Positions 13,142-26,110 of a DNA stretch of 64,000 bases are shown here, in pieces. Position 1 is the stretch's first letter. Every line of letters begins with the position of its first letter. The notes beneath the pieces are model-generated. The model had not been told where the DNA came from. It did not search any database and worked only from the letters and a program-made list of their open reading frames with translations. The position numbers were made by a program, and so were the translations under genes. The DNA comes from Hoplostethus atlanticus (taxonomy: Eukaryota; Chordata; Actinopteri; Trachichthyiformes; Trachichthyidae): positions 2,035,001-2,099,000 of the forward strand of contig JAXDDX010000059.1 of the NCBI GenBank assembly GCA_034670405.1. Reading direction: 5' to 3'.

Positions 13142-16100
13142 GCATCCGTCTACCTACCTACCGATAGGATGGGAAGCGTCTCCCTAAATCTTTCATTGAG
13201 ACCATCAAATAGAGGCGAAAAACAACATTATAAAAGATGAATGCCCCCGGGCTCTTGTGGGTTTCTCAATGAATCTGACTCAAAGGGAAGAATTGGCAGT
13301 GGTAATGTGTTGTGTGGTCATGAAATATACATGGTGTGCCCGTGCCAAGTGGTGAGGGGCTTCCAGCTTTACATTTTTGCATAATGACTGCCGTTGATCA
13401 ATAAAGTATCAGCCAACAAGTTGCTCGACGGTAAGTTGCGGCTATCAGGCCGGGCTTTGTCAGTGCAACCTGGCCTCAGATGCACCGTCAGAGGGGAAAG
13501 TAAGGGCTCTTCTGAAACTCACCTTTCATCCCCCCACTGCTGCCACGGGGCACCGGGCGTTCTGCTGCGTTGAGTACACTGCTTGAAGTGAGCTGCTGTT
13601 TTTTGTGCCATGTGTCTTAACAGATAAGAGACAAAAGTGTTACGTTTCATGTTCCTTTACTTCCTCTCTGGAGCGAAATGGAATGATAGAAACTAGAAAC
13701 GCAGCATTACATCCACTACACAATTTTACAGGGTGGCTCAAGGTGCATAATATGTACCCATGATGTCCCAAAGTTCCCTGTTTGAACCCCCACCACCATC
13801 TTCACTGTCTCTCTACTGTAAACTACAAAATAAAGCAAAACATGCCAAAAAAATGTTCACGTTTTAAGGGAACAAAGACAACAAGATCATAATACAATAA
13901 CGGAGTATAAATGCTGAGCTGTTCTTTCTTCTCCTCCTCCCTATATCTGTCTTCCCTCCTATTTTGCTTTCCTTAGGCCTGCTGTCTCTCCCCTCCCCCT
14001 CTCTTAACATGCCACACGCTTCCTGTTTACCCTTGATACAACTGGAGGAGGAGAGTAGAGGACTATTTGGTTTAGGGTTGGCCTCTGAAAATCCCTCAAG
14101 ACATCTAGTTGTGCACCACAGCCGCCGCCATGCAGACATTGTCAAGTCACCTCCATTTGTGTTCAGCTTCATCTAAATCTCATTTTTTTTCAGTGGTAAT
14201 TTAATTCGTTGTAATGTTATTCTCTTATTAAATCGAAGTCAAACGCAGACTAGGTGTGGTAGCAGCATTGCACACAGTGTCAAATAGTGCCAGTCCTCCC
14301 ATTCAAATGATGTAAATATGATGTGAGTGGATGTGATCCAACCAGTTCAAGCTGAAAGCAATTAAGCTCAACTGATGCAACTCTGCTGTTGATTGGAAGC
14401 CAGCTACACGCTTACATCACCACATCCTGGGCGACCCTGCCCATCGGAAAACAACTTGTTCAATTTGAGGGAATTTTGTAAAAAAGACTTAAACATTGTA
14501 GAGCGTCCAGCAGCCAACAAAGATGACAAAGCGTGACATTTGATTTTCAGTAGATTCGCAGTTTTAAGGATGTGTGTATTTCTAAGCAACCTCAGGATCT
14601 TTGTGAGGCATTTCTCCCTTTTTTAAAATAAATGTTTTTAAAGTTTCCTAAAACATAAATCAGTCAATGTCATGTATTCTTTGTAACTTCATTGGCGGCA
14701 AATGTGTTATGGATTGCTTTTCACAGTGTCTAGGTGTCAGTAGTGTGAAACCTTCATGCCACTGTTGATTCATACCAGCATGTATTTGCAAAACTCTTCA
14801 GTCTTCTGGTTTCACCTACTGACATGTAATTGGTGATCACACTCTAATGATAATTTACCTTGGGTATAACACTCAGATGTTAATGTGACCTCTTTTAGGC
14901 CGTCTTGTAAAATAGGAGTCCAACACATTTTGACCCCCCCGAGCCCGCGTGCTGCAGTGTGCTGGTGTTTTCCTCGGTGACCTGTGTAACGCTAGCCCCC
15001 GCGCTGGGGCCACGGGGTGTGTAACTCAATCACGTCCGGTGTGATTGGCAACACTGATGAATGTCCACTTTGTTTGTACAGCACATTCATCCCCCATCAG
15101 GTCGGACGCAACGGAGACCAAATCTAATTTTAAAAGTCCGCCGGTAACCCCCCCCCCCTCCCCGTCAGTGCCGAGGGAGTGGAGCTCCCTGTGTATGCTG
15201 TGGCGAACATGCATCCTTTTGTTTTCCATCACTTACTCAGACACGGGGATTGATCCTCCCACGTGTGCGACCCATTTTTTCAGACATCCTGTAGGCATGG
15301 AGCCGCACCTCGGGCTGTCTTGTCTGATTATTTCATAGGTCACAGCACTTTTGTTGATGAGTCCTTTGGACGGGGGGGGGGGGGGGGTGCAGCTCCGGTG
15401 CTCACTGGCTCTGTGCTGTGTCATTGTGGAAAGATCATCTTGAGTCATGAAGGTAAATTAGAAGTGGATCAATGCAGAAGTGAAGTGGTGAGAGGAGTGG
15501 AGTGTCCTTGTGCATGTAACGTTAATGGAGATAACTGGTCCTCCTTAAATATCCTGACAGTATTTAAACGTTAAACTGATCATCAGACAGATGCGATAGC
15601 AGAAAAACATCCAAGTAAGTTGCCGTGATACGTCAACAATGTAGTCTTTGTTTGGAAAGGCAATGACGGAGGAGAAGCTTTACAATTAAAGTTTGTGTTT
15701 CTGGCGTGATTCATATGCCAAACGGTCCTTGGGAAGACGGCGTGAGCTTGGATGACAATAACAAAGTAATGCGTGTTGATAAGGAGCAGCAAAGACGTGG
15801 AAGCCTGAAGGTCAGTTCTGGTGGTGCTGGGAGCTCCCAGAGCGCCGAGGATTCTGCTGACATCCGCCTTCTTTGTTCTGCGTAATTGGCTAAAAGACTG
15901 AGCAACTATATTTACACATCCCCCCCAAAGAACATTAATTACAGACTGAGAGAGAAGCAGCATCAGAGCAAGAGCACATTCCCTCCACACATGTTCTCTG
16001 GTAGCTGCACGTATGAATGCTTATTAAGGCTGGCGGATAACATGCTGGCTCTATGGTCACGGTTAAAAGTATGTATAGGATTCTGAGGGCTTGAAAATTA

Positions 16101-16214
16101 GAGAGCATGTGACGAGTGTGAATGTTAAACATATACAAATGTGTTTGAGTTTCTGTAACATTCGGCCTGAAACGTCTCGACGCTCTAATTTAAAACCATG
16201 GACGACAGCAGCTG

Positions 16215-16360
16215 GGTTCCTCAGACAAGCACCAGAGAAGTGGGATTGTGACCAGAAGATTGCAGGTTCACATTCCTGGACCATCTTAGCAAAAACTCTC
16301 TCCTCCCTCAACAACCCCTCTGGAAGTGCCACTGAACCCTCAACTGCTAGAAGACTGTAG
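16215..16360 (+). repeat. tRNA-derived SINE, degenerate copy
   Basis: The core GATTGTGACCAGAAGATTGC is followed by AGGTTCACATTCC, resembling a tRNA B box (GGTTCRANNCC) in the context GACTTGTGACCGRAAGGTTGC typical of fish tRNA-derived SINEs. About 75 bases on, ACTGAACCCTCAACTGCT matches the CACTGAACCCCCAACTGCT part of the same family. Both ends are indistinct. A more distant relative sits in ctps1 intron 1 (32925-33090). Confidence 0.65.
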
Positions 16361-18257
16361 AAGACTGCGGTTACATTGGGCGACTCTCAAGTGTGAAGGT
16401 ATGAACGTGTGAAGTGAGGTGTTTGCTGAAAAAGAACAAACCTTCCCCACAAAAATAAAGGTTGGGAAAAAAAAATCATTAACACAGATTTGTTTTTCAT
16501 TTTCTTGTTTTTTTAGCATTTAGCAAAGTTTATTTTGTACTTGGCTGAAAGTGAGACCTCACCTTTTCCTGCTGTTCACATTGTATCCGGCTTTTTCTAG
16601 GACAAAATGATCTTTGAAGGGGTGTCCTGTAGTTGTGACTCTGGTCTCCCACCCTTTTGGCTTGAGTCAGCCATGTTGTTGTGGCCAGACTTGCAGAATT
16701 TCCACTACTGGGGGATGGCTGTCAGGGACCTTGTTAATCACTTCCTGTTATTGTCTGTCACAGGAAGTGGATGGGCACTGCTATTGCTAAAGTTCAATGG
16801 CAGACTTTCAATTTGTGTGTGTGTGTGTGCGTGTGTGTGTGGGTGTGTGTTCATTTGTTATAATGGAAAGGTGCCGATTGCCTAAGAGACGTAGGGTGGA
16901 GTGGTTCTGTTGGGACCGCCCCGAAGAGGAAAAAACAAAAGACCAAAAACAAAAAACAAACAAAAATGTGACCACTGCCATTGCAAACAATAACTCCAAT
17001 TATATCTTTAGGGCTTCCAGTTCGGTCCAAATTGGGAGCTCTCAGGCCAAACGATCCCTGTCAGAAGGCAGTAGACTGATAATTTGTGCAACAAAAGCAG
17101 CACAGAGGGGAAATAATGAAGTACACTGTCACTTAGCAGCCCACAGCAGCTTTATTCATTATCACAGTTCATTTCACAGTTATATTTTTACAAGAAATCC
17201 TACACAGGTTACTTTCAAAAGGCTGTCGATACCAAGTGCTGAGTGGGAAGTGCACTGCGAGTACTTGACCAGAGAGAAAAGAAAGTAGTGAGGGAATAAA
17301 GGAAAACATCAGCAGGGTCGTAAAGTTAATAGTTCTTGATACTTCCACCTGAACGTGATGAAATACTCCACAGAAGGATTAGCAATAGAATGGATTGAAT
17401 GGATTGAATGGATTGACATTATTGATTGCAGCAGCAAGAAAGCTATTTGCAAAGACAATGCAAGGGCAGAATGTTATGGGGACTCAAACATCTGATCTGT
17501 GAATTGGATGTATGACACCCTGAAGCCCTAATCTTTAGGTTTTCCTGAGAACTGCCACAGAGAATGGGATACCTCAGCGGGTATGGAATATTTGGGACAT
17601 TTTCAGGAATATTGTCTGAAGCTGAAAAAGGGGAGTACAGGTGATAAATCGTATTTCATTGGCATTGTTGCGTCTTGTCTGATACTTGCCAAATGACATC
17701 ATGCTAAGCTTAGCAAATCTTTAAGTCCAAAATGTGATGAACGGTGAGGCTCATGATTTTGACTAACTGAGGGTGTTGATGCAACTCAATGCAACCAGCC
17801 AGTCATTTCCCATGGAACATATCCCCCCCCCCCCACTGTCTGATTCAATTACCAATTTTATAGTCATATCTTTCATCACTCGACAACTGACTCAAACAAG
17901 CGAGTGTCCTAAATCCGAGTCGGTTGTTTGTTTTGGGTTCCACGCCGTCAAAGCAACACCTGGAGACAGAGAAGAGAGATGCCAACCGGTGTGTACATTG
18001 GGACCCTATTTGTTTGAATAGGATATCTATTATCCCATGACCTAAAATACTGCTTGAAGGAGACAATGGAAGATTGACAGCGGGTACAAGTGTAAGAAAG
18101 AGGAAGAAGAAAATCCGTTCTTGCAGAAGAGGATGGGGAGTTGGCTGATGTAATTGAGATAGAATGAGATGCTATCAGCGCTGGGGTCGCCATAAATAAA
18201 CACAGGGAGGGCATTGAGTGTGTGAGGGGAAAAAGTGGCTTGCATGCATGCCCATGT

Positions 18258-18259
<2 letters not shown>

Positions 18260-18294
<35 letters not shown>
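18260..18294. repeat. GT dinucleotide microsatellite
   Basis: Seventeen uninterrupted GT units. A (CA)12 tract lies 150 bases downstream (18443-18467). Confidence 0.97.
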
Positions 18295-18297
<3 letters not shown>

Positions 18298-21200
18298 ACC
18301 CTCTTTGCGTCGGGGGAGGGGAAGCCTTAGCTTTAAGCCCTGGAACTGACTAACTGGTGCGTTCCCCTGAGGAGCACTGGTTGTGCTTGTGTTGTATAAA
18401 AAAAAAGACCTCTCTCTCTCGGGGAATACCCATGGGACCGTCACACACACACACACACACACACACGTCCTCCTCTCTTTGTCTCACCCACACGTCTCTC
18501 TCTCCAAAATGTATTTACTCAAACTCCCTGCCTCTCATGCTCACACTTATCACAGACACATCATCCACATCGACAGACACCAGCTAGCACACAAACATGA
18601 ACTGACATCTGAGGGGGCCGTCCATGAAAAAAACAAAACACCATTTGAATGTGACGAGCAGATGTGGGTTGCGTAGTATTTGCCAATAAACGTGTGTTTC
18701 CCACAACATGCAGTACCAGGTGGGTGGGGTTTACCCCATCATGACAATTTAAATTGTGGCTGGTAAGTGGTCAGAAATTGACATTTTCATACACTCCTCT
18801 GTGATTGTCAAAACATTCTGCCACTCTATTTTTATAGATGATCCAATGTGGAAAAAGCTCATCCATCTGGTGCGTTAAGCAGGCTAAAATAACATTAAAT
18901 GTATTTCCATGTACTGGTGATTTCCAGGCCAGCAAACAGATGCATGTGTAATATGAGAGACAGAAAAATCAAACATATGGCCTCGATAGAACCAAGTGAG
19001 GTCCAACCAGGGATTTCTGGGTTGTGGGATGGGTGGGACCAACTGCCAGGCTCTGACAGTGCAGATTTAGTTACTCTCCCCACCCCCCCCCCACCACCCC
19101 ATGTGATAAGAGAGGGCAAACAGTTTGGGGGAAGATTGGGAATGTTCACTACATAGGACATACTACAGATGATATCTAAAGCGATTGTCCTCAGAAGACC
19201 CCCACGGAGCGAAAGGTATTTCCTGTCGAGTTGAAGTTGACGAAATGTGGTCTTGTAGGAAGGAAGGAAGAATGTGCAGCAGAGAGCTTGCTGCGTCGGG
19301 GATACACATGTGGTTTCCTCTGATGGCATCATGCACCGAGGAGATAAAAGCGTGTTTGTCATACAAACCCTGACGCCGATACAGAATAGTTACACATGCA
19401 CACACACACATAAACACACACACACATAAACACAAACTTGTCCGAGATGGAGAGACAGAGCGGGGCATGTCTGCCTTGAATGTGAGCATGCCCTGGCTAG
19501 CCTCCCCAGCAGCAGCCTCTGGAGAGCCTGGGGACTGAATGAAGCCTTTTGAGTCGTGGCTGGTGAGGGGCAGGTCCATTGTTAAGGACAGCTGGGCCTC
19601 TTGTTTCTTGCTCTCTCTCTGGGGGCGATGGGCACCCAATACGAGGAGATTGGGTTTCTACCACCCACTCCTGCCCAACCCCCCCGCCCCCCTCCCCCAC
19701 GCATCTGCAACAGCATTGGCTGTGACTGTCTGTCTTTCTGTCTGAGACCACTTCTGGGCTCTATTGAGTAGAAAGCGCCTTATGGTGCACCGGTGTCTTG
19801 GTGTGAGAGGAATGTGAATAATCTGGAATCTTTTTTTTTTTTTACAAGCAAATTTAGAAGTCAAGAATAAAATATAGTATAATGGATTTGGTAATAAATT
19901 ATATGGAATTAGGTCATTGCACTGGTAGCCATAAATGTATGAGATGATAATAAGGCAAATTCTACTGAGAAATAAAAATGCATGTCTTCTCCCTATGCAG
20001 CAATATCATCATCTAATACTGTCTATGAGGGGAAAGCACTTCTTTATATATCCACTTTATTAGAGCTCCTTTCTGAATGGCTTCTCAGACAACACAACAC
20101 AACTCCAAGCTCATTCTTGTCCCCACATCCTCTCCATCCCCCTCCCCCAACCCCTCTCGTTTTTCCCACACTCCCCCTTTTCCCTTCCCTGCCCGAGGGA
20201 GTGCTGTGATTGGGTGAGCAGAGCTGCTCTCTGTGGACTGTTCTCAGTCTGTCACTATCCTTGTGGCTGGAGAGTAGGATGGAATAAAGCTCCCAAACTG
20301 GGCTATTTGAGACTATTTTCATCCCTGCACGTCTGTTTCTGTGGGCTCACGCTCCAAATATAGATCTTGGCACCAATGACGTTAATGAAATATGTCCCCC
20401 TTTTTTTTTTTTGCTGGTTTAAATCTCCTTATGTAATCTCTTCTTTGAGGAGGAGCTGGCCATACCTTACCATCTGGGCCTGATCCTGCAGTTATCTTCC
20501 CCTGTCGTTACTGTCTTGCAAACTGTGTCTCTTTCCTGCAGTTCTTGGAGTTGCATGTGGTGGAACCTGGGAGTACGTGGGTTGGGGGGGTTGGGGGGGG
20601 GAGTTCATTTCCAATTGGATGTTGAGCACAAATCCAGGAAAAACACGCTGGGTGTGACCTAGAAGTCCCAGCCGGTATCCTGTCATTCCATTGCACAATG
20701 CAGCAAGGGAAGTGACAAATCCCTAAGCCACTTTGTGTCAGAGGCAGACTCAAATAGAGAGTGGTGTTCCATGTGACAGATGCTACACACGCAGGCCTAC
20801 GGTAAAAATTACTGACAGCTCGGTTCACCTCATGTTCTACGCTCTGCTTCTCAAAAGAAAAAATAAATAAATAAAAAGAAGAAGAAGAGGAAGGAAAGCC
20901 TCTGCATGTTCTGATATTCAACAGAAGGCGATAATGTCAACAACACCCCGAAGACACATCCATGGAAGGGGTTTGTTTGTGTGACCTGTTTTTGCGATAA
21001 AAGCACTTTGGTAATTGAAAAATATCTCAGCAAGCGTTTCAACAACTGGGCAGAGCTCGTGACATGAAATATCTCAAGATAGGCCCGTCGATACAAGGAA
21101 GCATTTTATCCGCATGGGGGAACAGGTACATGACTGAATCATACCCTTGCAGTTTCAGCAGCATGCACTATTAATGGGGCCAGAATGGATGGCAAATAAT

Positions 21201-22960
21201 ACTGATTTAGAAGAATAAAACAGCCTCTTCTGCCCCGGCTGTTGCTACCCACGTGAGTGCGCGTGGCGGCATTCCCCTCTCTCTCCTGTGTGTGTCTGGT
21301 GAATGGAGGTGCTGTGGGTCAGTGGAGCAGCTGGTGACTGGGAGGAAGAACTTAACCAGGCCTCCTTTGTGGATCAGCTGTCTCTGGCCCAGCTTTGTCA
21401 TTCCAAATTGGGTCCCTTACATCCAGAGCCCAGGGAGGTTTTGACATGTAAATGGAGGGCTAGGAGCCCCAAAGCCCCGCGATTACTCTCTGAAATGATA
21501 TAGGGCCAACAACGGTTCCCTGAGATCCACCGCTGGGGGGGGAGGAGACACAGCAGGCTCACCATAGACTGAAGTGTGCCACCCAGTCTGGGATAATGGT
21601 AATGATGGAGCTTCTGTCTGGACATCAAACAGCCCCCCCCCTTAATATCATTATTTTCTGATGATGTGTGGATTCACAATGATAACGCAAATTCAATTAC
21701 AGATTTCTATATATTTCGATATGGTTATAGCTTACCTATATAAGTGTGATTTCCCATAAACATTTCTTATTTAATCAAGATCTGAATGATTGCAATTATC
21801 AGGAACATGCTGCACTGTTGCATCTATTCACACAGCGAAAGTGGAACATGAACGACACAGAAAGCCATCTTACACAAGCCTAACCTTTGATCATTTCAGT
21901 AGCTCTATAAAAACAAAGCCTATGGCCAGACACCAACGCCCCAGTGAGCTGGTGTTAGGCACGTCTGTGTACCACATGTGTCTAAGGGCTGTAAAAAGAC
22001 CAACACTGCTCACCCTCTCGCAGCAGAATCTGCCCATATGCAGTTAAATCTCGTTACAACCCCGCTTCGACCGAGAGAGCAAACAAACAAGAATAACTCG
22101 GCACATTTGGACAGGCGCCAGAGCTGCAAACATCATTGCACTAACGCAAGCAAAATACTCTATTGCGTGGCCTCAATAATGCACAGTATCACACAGCTGG
22201 AGCGTGTCTGGTTCATATTTGCAAGAGCAGAGAAAACCAACAGCAGAGAGCTACTGAGCAGCAGCAGCAGTAGGCACACAGGAAGTGAAATTTGCTCAAT
22301 ATACTGTAGCCTGAGGGGGTTTAGAGGGATAATTGCGGGCACTCCTAGCTTGCTAGATGGCCGCCCTGTGCTGTTGCTGCAACGGTGAAGGGAATCCTCT
22401 CTTAGTGACAGCTGTCTGCAGCATGGCACACAGAAAGGACATGACACGAAGCATGTAAACACTGGATTCACCCATGTCCTCCTTACTGTCCACACGGCTT
22501 ATTACAGGAGGATGCTGGCAGCAGAATATACCAGGAATTGCTGCCTGCTCTGGCAAGGAGGGCACTTTTTTTCCAGGCTGCCCCACTTTCTGCCTGTGGT
22601 TGTTTGACTTAGTTTATTTGTTCTGAACAGCCACTTATCTATGGCTATTTTTTTTTCATGGCACAACTTTGCTGTTGCTTATAGTAAAATGGCATGGCTC
22701 TAAACTTCAGGGCCTACTGCTGCGCTGCTGTGATTGTTTTTCTCAGCATTGGTATCCAGGTTGTGTTGTTGGGGCCCAGGTAAACAATAGATACAGACAC
22801 AGATAAGGAGTTATAATTGACAGAAGAACAAATAAGTGAAGTTGCCTAATGTGTTTGCATGATTTAAAGCTCTTTGTAATGTGTCTGCATGTAATGACAT
22901 AATGGGTTACATAATGGAACTGATACTTCTTTGCAGTAACGTGACGCAGTAGAGATCATG

Positions 22961-23007
22961 TGTGTGTCTGTGTGTCTGTGTGTGTGTGTGTGTGTGTTGG
23001 GGGGGTG
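22961..23007. repeat. GT dinucleotide microsatellite with G run
   Basis: Interrupted GT repeat with TCTG variants, ending in a G7 run. Confidence 0.95.
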
Positions 23008-23201
23008 GTGTGCAATGATGAACAGAGTAGCAGATAATGACCTCAGCTTCCATCTGCTGGGCACCGCGGGGCGGAGACACCTTCAACCTGCTGCCGGTTG
23101 GTCGCCACGGCAATCTGCCGCTCCCCATCGTCCTGGTGACATCTGCTTTTGGGTGACTGAAAGATGAATGCAGCACCAGCCGCATGAGCACAGCACAGAC
23201 A

Positions 23202-23202
<1 letters not shown>

Positions 23203-23293
<91 letters not shown>
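23203..23293. repeat. Long CA dinucleotide microsatellite
   Basis: About 45 uninterrupted CA units, the longest pure dinucleotide tract in the intergenic part of the window. It is expected to be highly polymorphic and can adopt left-handed (Z) DNA. Thr-His and Cys-Val frames across it are artefacts. Confidence 0.98.
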
Positions 23294-23299
<6 letters not shown>

Positions 23300-23926
23300 C
23301 AACGCTGCGGCACAGATGGCCACAGACATACTGCCATGTAGATTACAATCCAGACATTCTCCACTGCTTCTAACCTCTCAGCGTTAGGGGGATGTAATGT
23401 AATCACAGATTTGTAGCACTGTTAGCAGTGACTATGTTTTGGGTCACTTCCTAAAGAGTTGGCTTCGGCTGCCAATGGCTGGCACTCAAGAAACCTCACC
23501 ACAGTGCTGTTTTTTTCAGAGCGACTGTTTACCCAACACTGTGCACTGCTCACATACATGACAGAGGCGTCTACCTGTCGAGGGAACGGGGCAACCTGCT
23601 ATGCCCATTTTGGTTCCTAATACCAATTTACTCCTTCTTAGACCGCGGGGGAATACGTGTCTTTGTTTACTAGTACTCTGTATCTATGGTGATACCGTTT
23701 TGCTTGACTAGAGTCCCCAGCCACAGCTGTCACCGTTATTTAGTGCCACTGCGGTAACCTTGGTAACACCCATTCTGCATACAAGTGTTATTCACACAAG
23801 TGAGAACGCGATAAACAGGTGAGGTGCTGTAAACACGGTGATTACAGACTAACCAGCACGAGGACAGGAACGAAACAGGCTTGTGTGTCCTGTCCACTTC
23901 CAGGGCAGGAGGGCTGAAGGGAGGAC

Positions 23927-23929
<3 letters not shown>

Positions 23930-23976
<47 letters not shown>

Positions 23977-24002
23977 CGAGAGAGAGAGAGAGAGAGAGAG
24001 AG
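23930..24002. repeat. GA dinucleotide microsatellite
   Basis: About 36 GA units with two CG interruptions, giving a purine-only strand. A second, imperfect GA tract follows at 24160-24196. Confidence 0.96.
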
Positions 24003-24619
24003 GAAATGAAGGGGCGGGGCTGCAGTAAGAGAGGAACAGCGAGGCAGAGCAGGCAAAAGAAAGAGAGGGGAATTCAGGTCAGTGTTGTGGATTAGGGATG
24101 CATGCTGGGTTGGGCGGTTTGATCCACCACCAGCTTCGACAGCTTGGAGAAATACAGACTGGGTGAGAGAGAGAGAAAGAAAGAGAGAGAGAGAAAGGGG
24201 GTGACAGGGGGCAGCAAAATAAGGACATGATCAATAGTAATTGGCTTTCACAATATCTCAGGGAGCAGGACTGAAAGTTTGTCGCAATCATCTCATGAGA
24301 CGGCCAGTTAGACTGAAAGGGTGGACGATTATGTCAGGCCTGAAATGTTACACGATGCACATCCCTGTTAGAAAAATGTGTTTCAAAACAGCAAAATTGC
24401 TTTTAGAAACCGAGAGAAGCAAGCGGAGAACTGGTATTTGCAGGAGGACTGAAGTTAAGTTTGATTTTTTTAATTACAAGTTACTGAAACACCAAACACT
24501 CTTGTTAAATCTAAATGTTAAACTCCAGTAATTACTCCATGTTTCCTGTAGCTCGGTTTCCATTGTTTGGGGTTCAGAAAAAGCACAATATGAAAAAAGC
24601 ATGTGTGGCTACCGGGCAG

Positions 24620-24640
24620 TTGACCCAGTATTTGGGTCAA
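24620..24640. repeat. Perfect inverted repeat (TTGACCCA arms)
   Basis: Eight-base arms TTGACCCA and TGGGTCAA flank a five-base loop, followed by CCTGGGTCTAACC. Sequences built from TTGACCCA/TGGGTCAA are common in dispersed non-autonomous DNA elements of fish, so this is probably a fragment of one. Confidence 0.5.
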
Positions 24641-24996
24641 CCTGGGTCTAACCTGCTTGGAATACCAGCTGAGGTTTCCCAGTTAGTCTGGTTGTTGTCA
24701 CTCCACACTACTAGTACACTAAATTGTTCTTGTGATTGTCTACACTTTCTGGCACGCGTTGTGATACTGTGCCGCTTTGCCAAACTACAAAACCTACTTG
24801 CCGATGCTACCTGACCCAGCTCAGGTATTTACCTGCCGGTGGAGAGGATTCTGTTTTGGTTCCTATAACAAAAACATGGTTGTAAAGCAGCTGACTGGTG
24901 GAGGTCTCTCTGTGTGTCTGGCTGCACAGACTCTGCAAACTTAACATCACACTCCGAAAAATTCCACTCAGTACCGCTAGCCAAGTGTGGAGACTC

Positions 24997-25000
<4 letters not shown>

Positions 25001-25033
<33 letters not shown>

Positions 25034-25228
25034 TCACTCATTCACCAGCTCACACACAAATTCACACAATCACATGTTCACCCACGTACACGCGGGCACA
25101 TACTCACACGTGTCCATACTGACTTGCATGTGCACACACACACACACACACACACACTCAAAACCCCTGCCGTGGCTGTAAAATCAGCATAGCTCTCTGA
25201 AATTCCACTAACACCTCCCACCCCACGG

Positions 25229-25286
<58 letters not shown>
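25001..25286. repeat. Cluster of three CA microsatellites
   Basis: CA tracts at 25001-25032, 25132-25156 and 25231-25286 (28 units) are separated by CA-rich but complex DNA. Overlapping Thr-His frames are artefacts. Confidence 0.95.
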
Positions 25287-25288
<2 letters not shown>

Positions 25289-25625
25289 CTGAGAACCCAC
25301 ACAATTAATGTGAAATCACATCCATCTTCCACCCCACTTCCCCTCCCCTGTTCTCCATTACAAATAGCTGAGGATTGCATTCTCTCCCTCTGGCCTTCCC
25401 TGTTGTTGTTTTTACATGTCTTGTTGTGTGCAATACTCTCCCTTATGTAAGGCACAATTACCCAACCTGAGTGCTATTCTCAGTGGGAGTGATCGCACTG
25501 GTGCATTCCAAACTCAACGAGACGGAGAGACAGAGAGAGAGAGAGAGGGAGAAAGGAAAGAGAGATAATCTTTCTTTAATGATTATTTTTATGGCAGCTC
25601 TGCTTCACTAGATAGTGCACACAGT

Positions 25626-25656
<31 letters not shown>

Positions 25657-25874
25657 AGAGAGGAGAGCGAGGTACGCCGCGAAAGTCATGAGTCACATTC
25701 AAACTCACAACATCGCAAGCACCTGCTGAGCCACCGCGATGCCTCGGAGAGTCAACAATCTAAGTGGATTAATGCGTCGCAGATTTAACCCCCACCTCAG
25801 CATGAGTACCGGGGCTCCTTGATGCCTTGGTAAACAGTTAGTGAGGGATGAAGAGACACCGCGTGGGGTTGTGA

Positions 25875-26110
25875 TTATTCATTCATTGTCTTCGCCCGCT
25901 TGTTTCCTTTCAGGGTTGCGGGGGTGTTTCGGTAGTGCAACACCCTGGAGGGGGAGACAAACAGTCACATCCACACCTATGGGCAGTTGAGAGTCTCCCA
26001 CCCATGTGACTTGCAGGTCTTTGGAATGTGGGAGGAAACCCCCTACAACACAGAACGGCTGGGGAATGAACCCAGGTCCTTCTTGCTGGGAGGTGACAGT
26101 GCTGTGGTTG
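25875..26110 (+). repeat. Degenerate teleost interspersed element
   Basis: A collinear but worn copy of a common fish repeat. In order it shows ATTCATTGTCTTCGCCCGCTT, GGGTTGCGGGGG, CACATCCACACCTATGGGCA, TTGAGAGTCTCCCACC, GCAGGTCTTTGGAATGTGGG, AGGAAACCCC, GAATGAACCCAGGTCCTTCT and GCTGGGAGGTGACAGTGCT. The module order and the GTGGGAGGAAACC core are as I remember the family. Its exact class is uncertain. A run of about 20 G follows at 26141-26160. Confidence 0.7.

Larger units (their letters stand above)
9405..16214. other. Gene-free DNA with candidate conserved elements
   Basis: No exon, tRNA or protein domain was found. Simple repeats include (CA)18 at 9869-9904, a CA tract at 12296-12312, (CGG)n at 13120-13141 and C or G homopolymers at 12100-12110, 12410-12421, 12829-12841 and 15371-15388. 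Several 80-250-base stretches (about 10550-10640, 11820-11890, 12470-12560, 13230-13440) are complex, contain transcription-factor-like words and carry no repeats, so they are candidates for conserved non-coding elements. That reading is inference from composition only. Confidence 0.55.
16361..25874. other. Gene-free intergenic DNA, microsatellite-rich
   Basis: No gene could be supported. The region holds many simple repeats: GT at 16816-16850, 18260-18294 and 22961-23007; CA at 18443-18467, 23203-23293, 25001-25032, 25132-25156 and 25231-25286; GA at 23930-24002, 24160-24196, 25525-25548 and 25627-25651. A three-fold GGATTGAAT repeat lies at 17390-17416 and a perfect inverted repeat at 24620-24640. 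Open frames of 100-160 codons exist but show repeat translations or unrecognisable sequence with no splice context. Confidence 0.6.

Noticed and set aside
22907..23406. Cys-Val and Thr-His repeat proteins over CA/GT tracts, here and at 6590-6830, 7357-7809 and 24807-25455
   Set aside because: Pure translations of dinucleotide repeats with no non-repeat coding signal.
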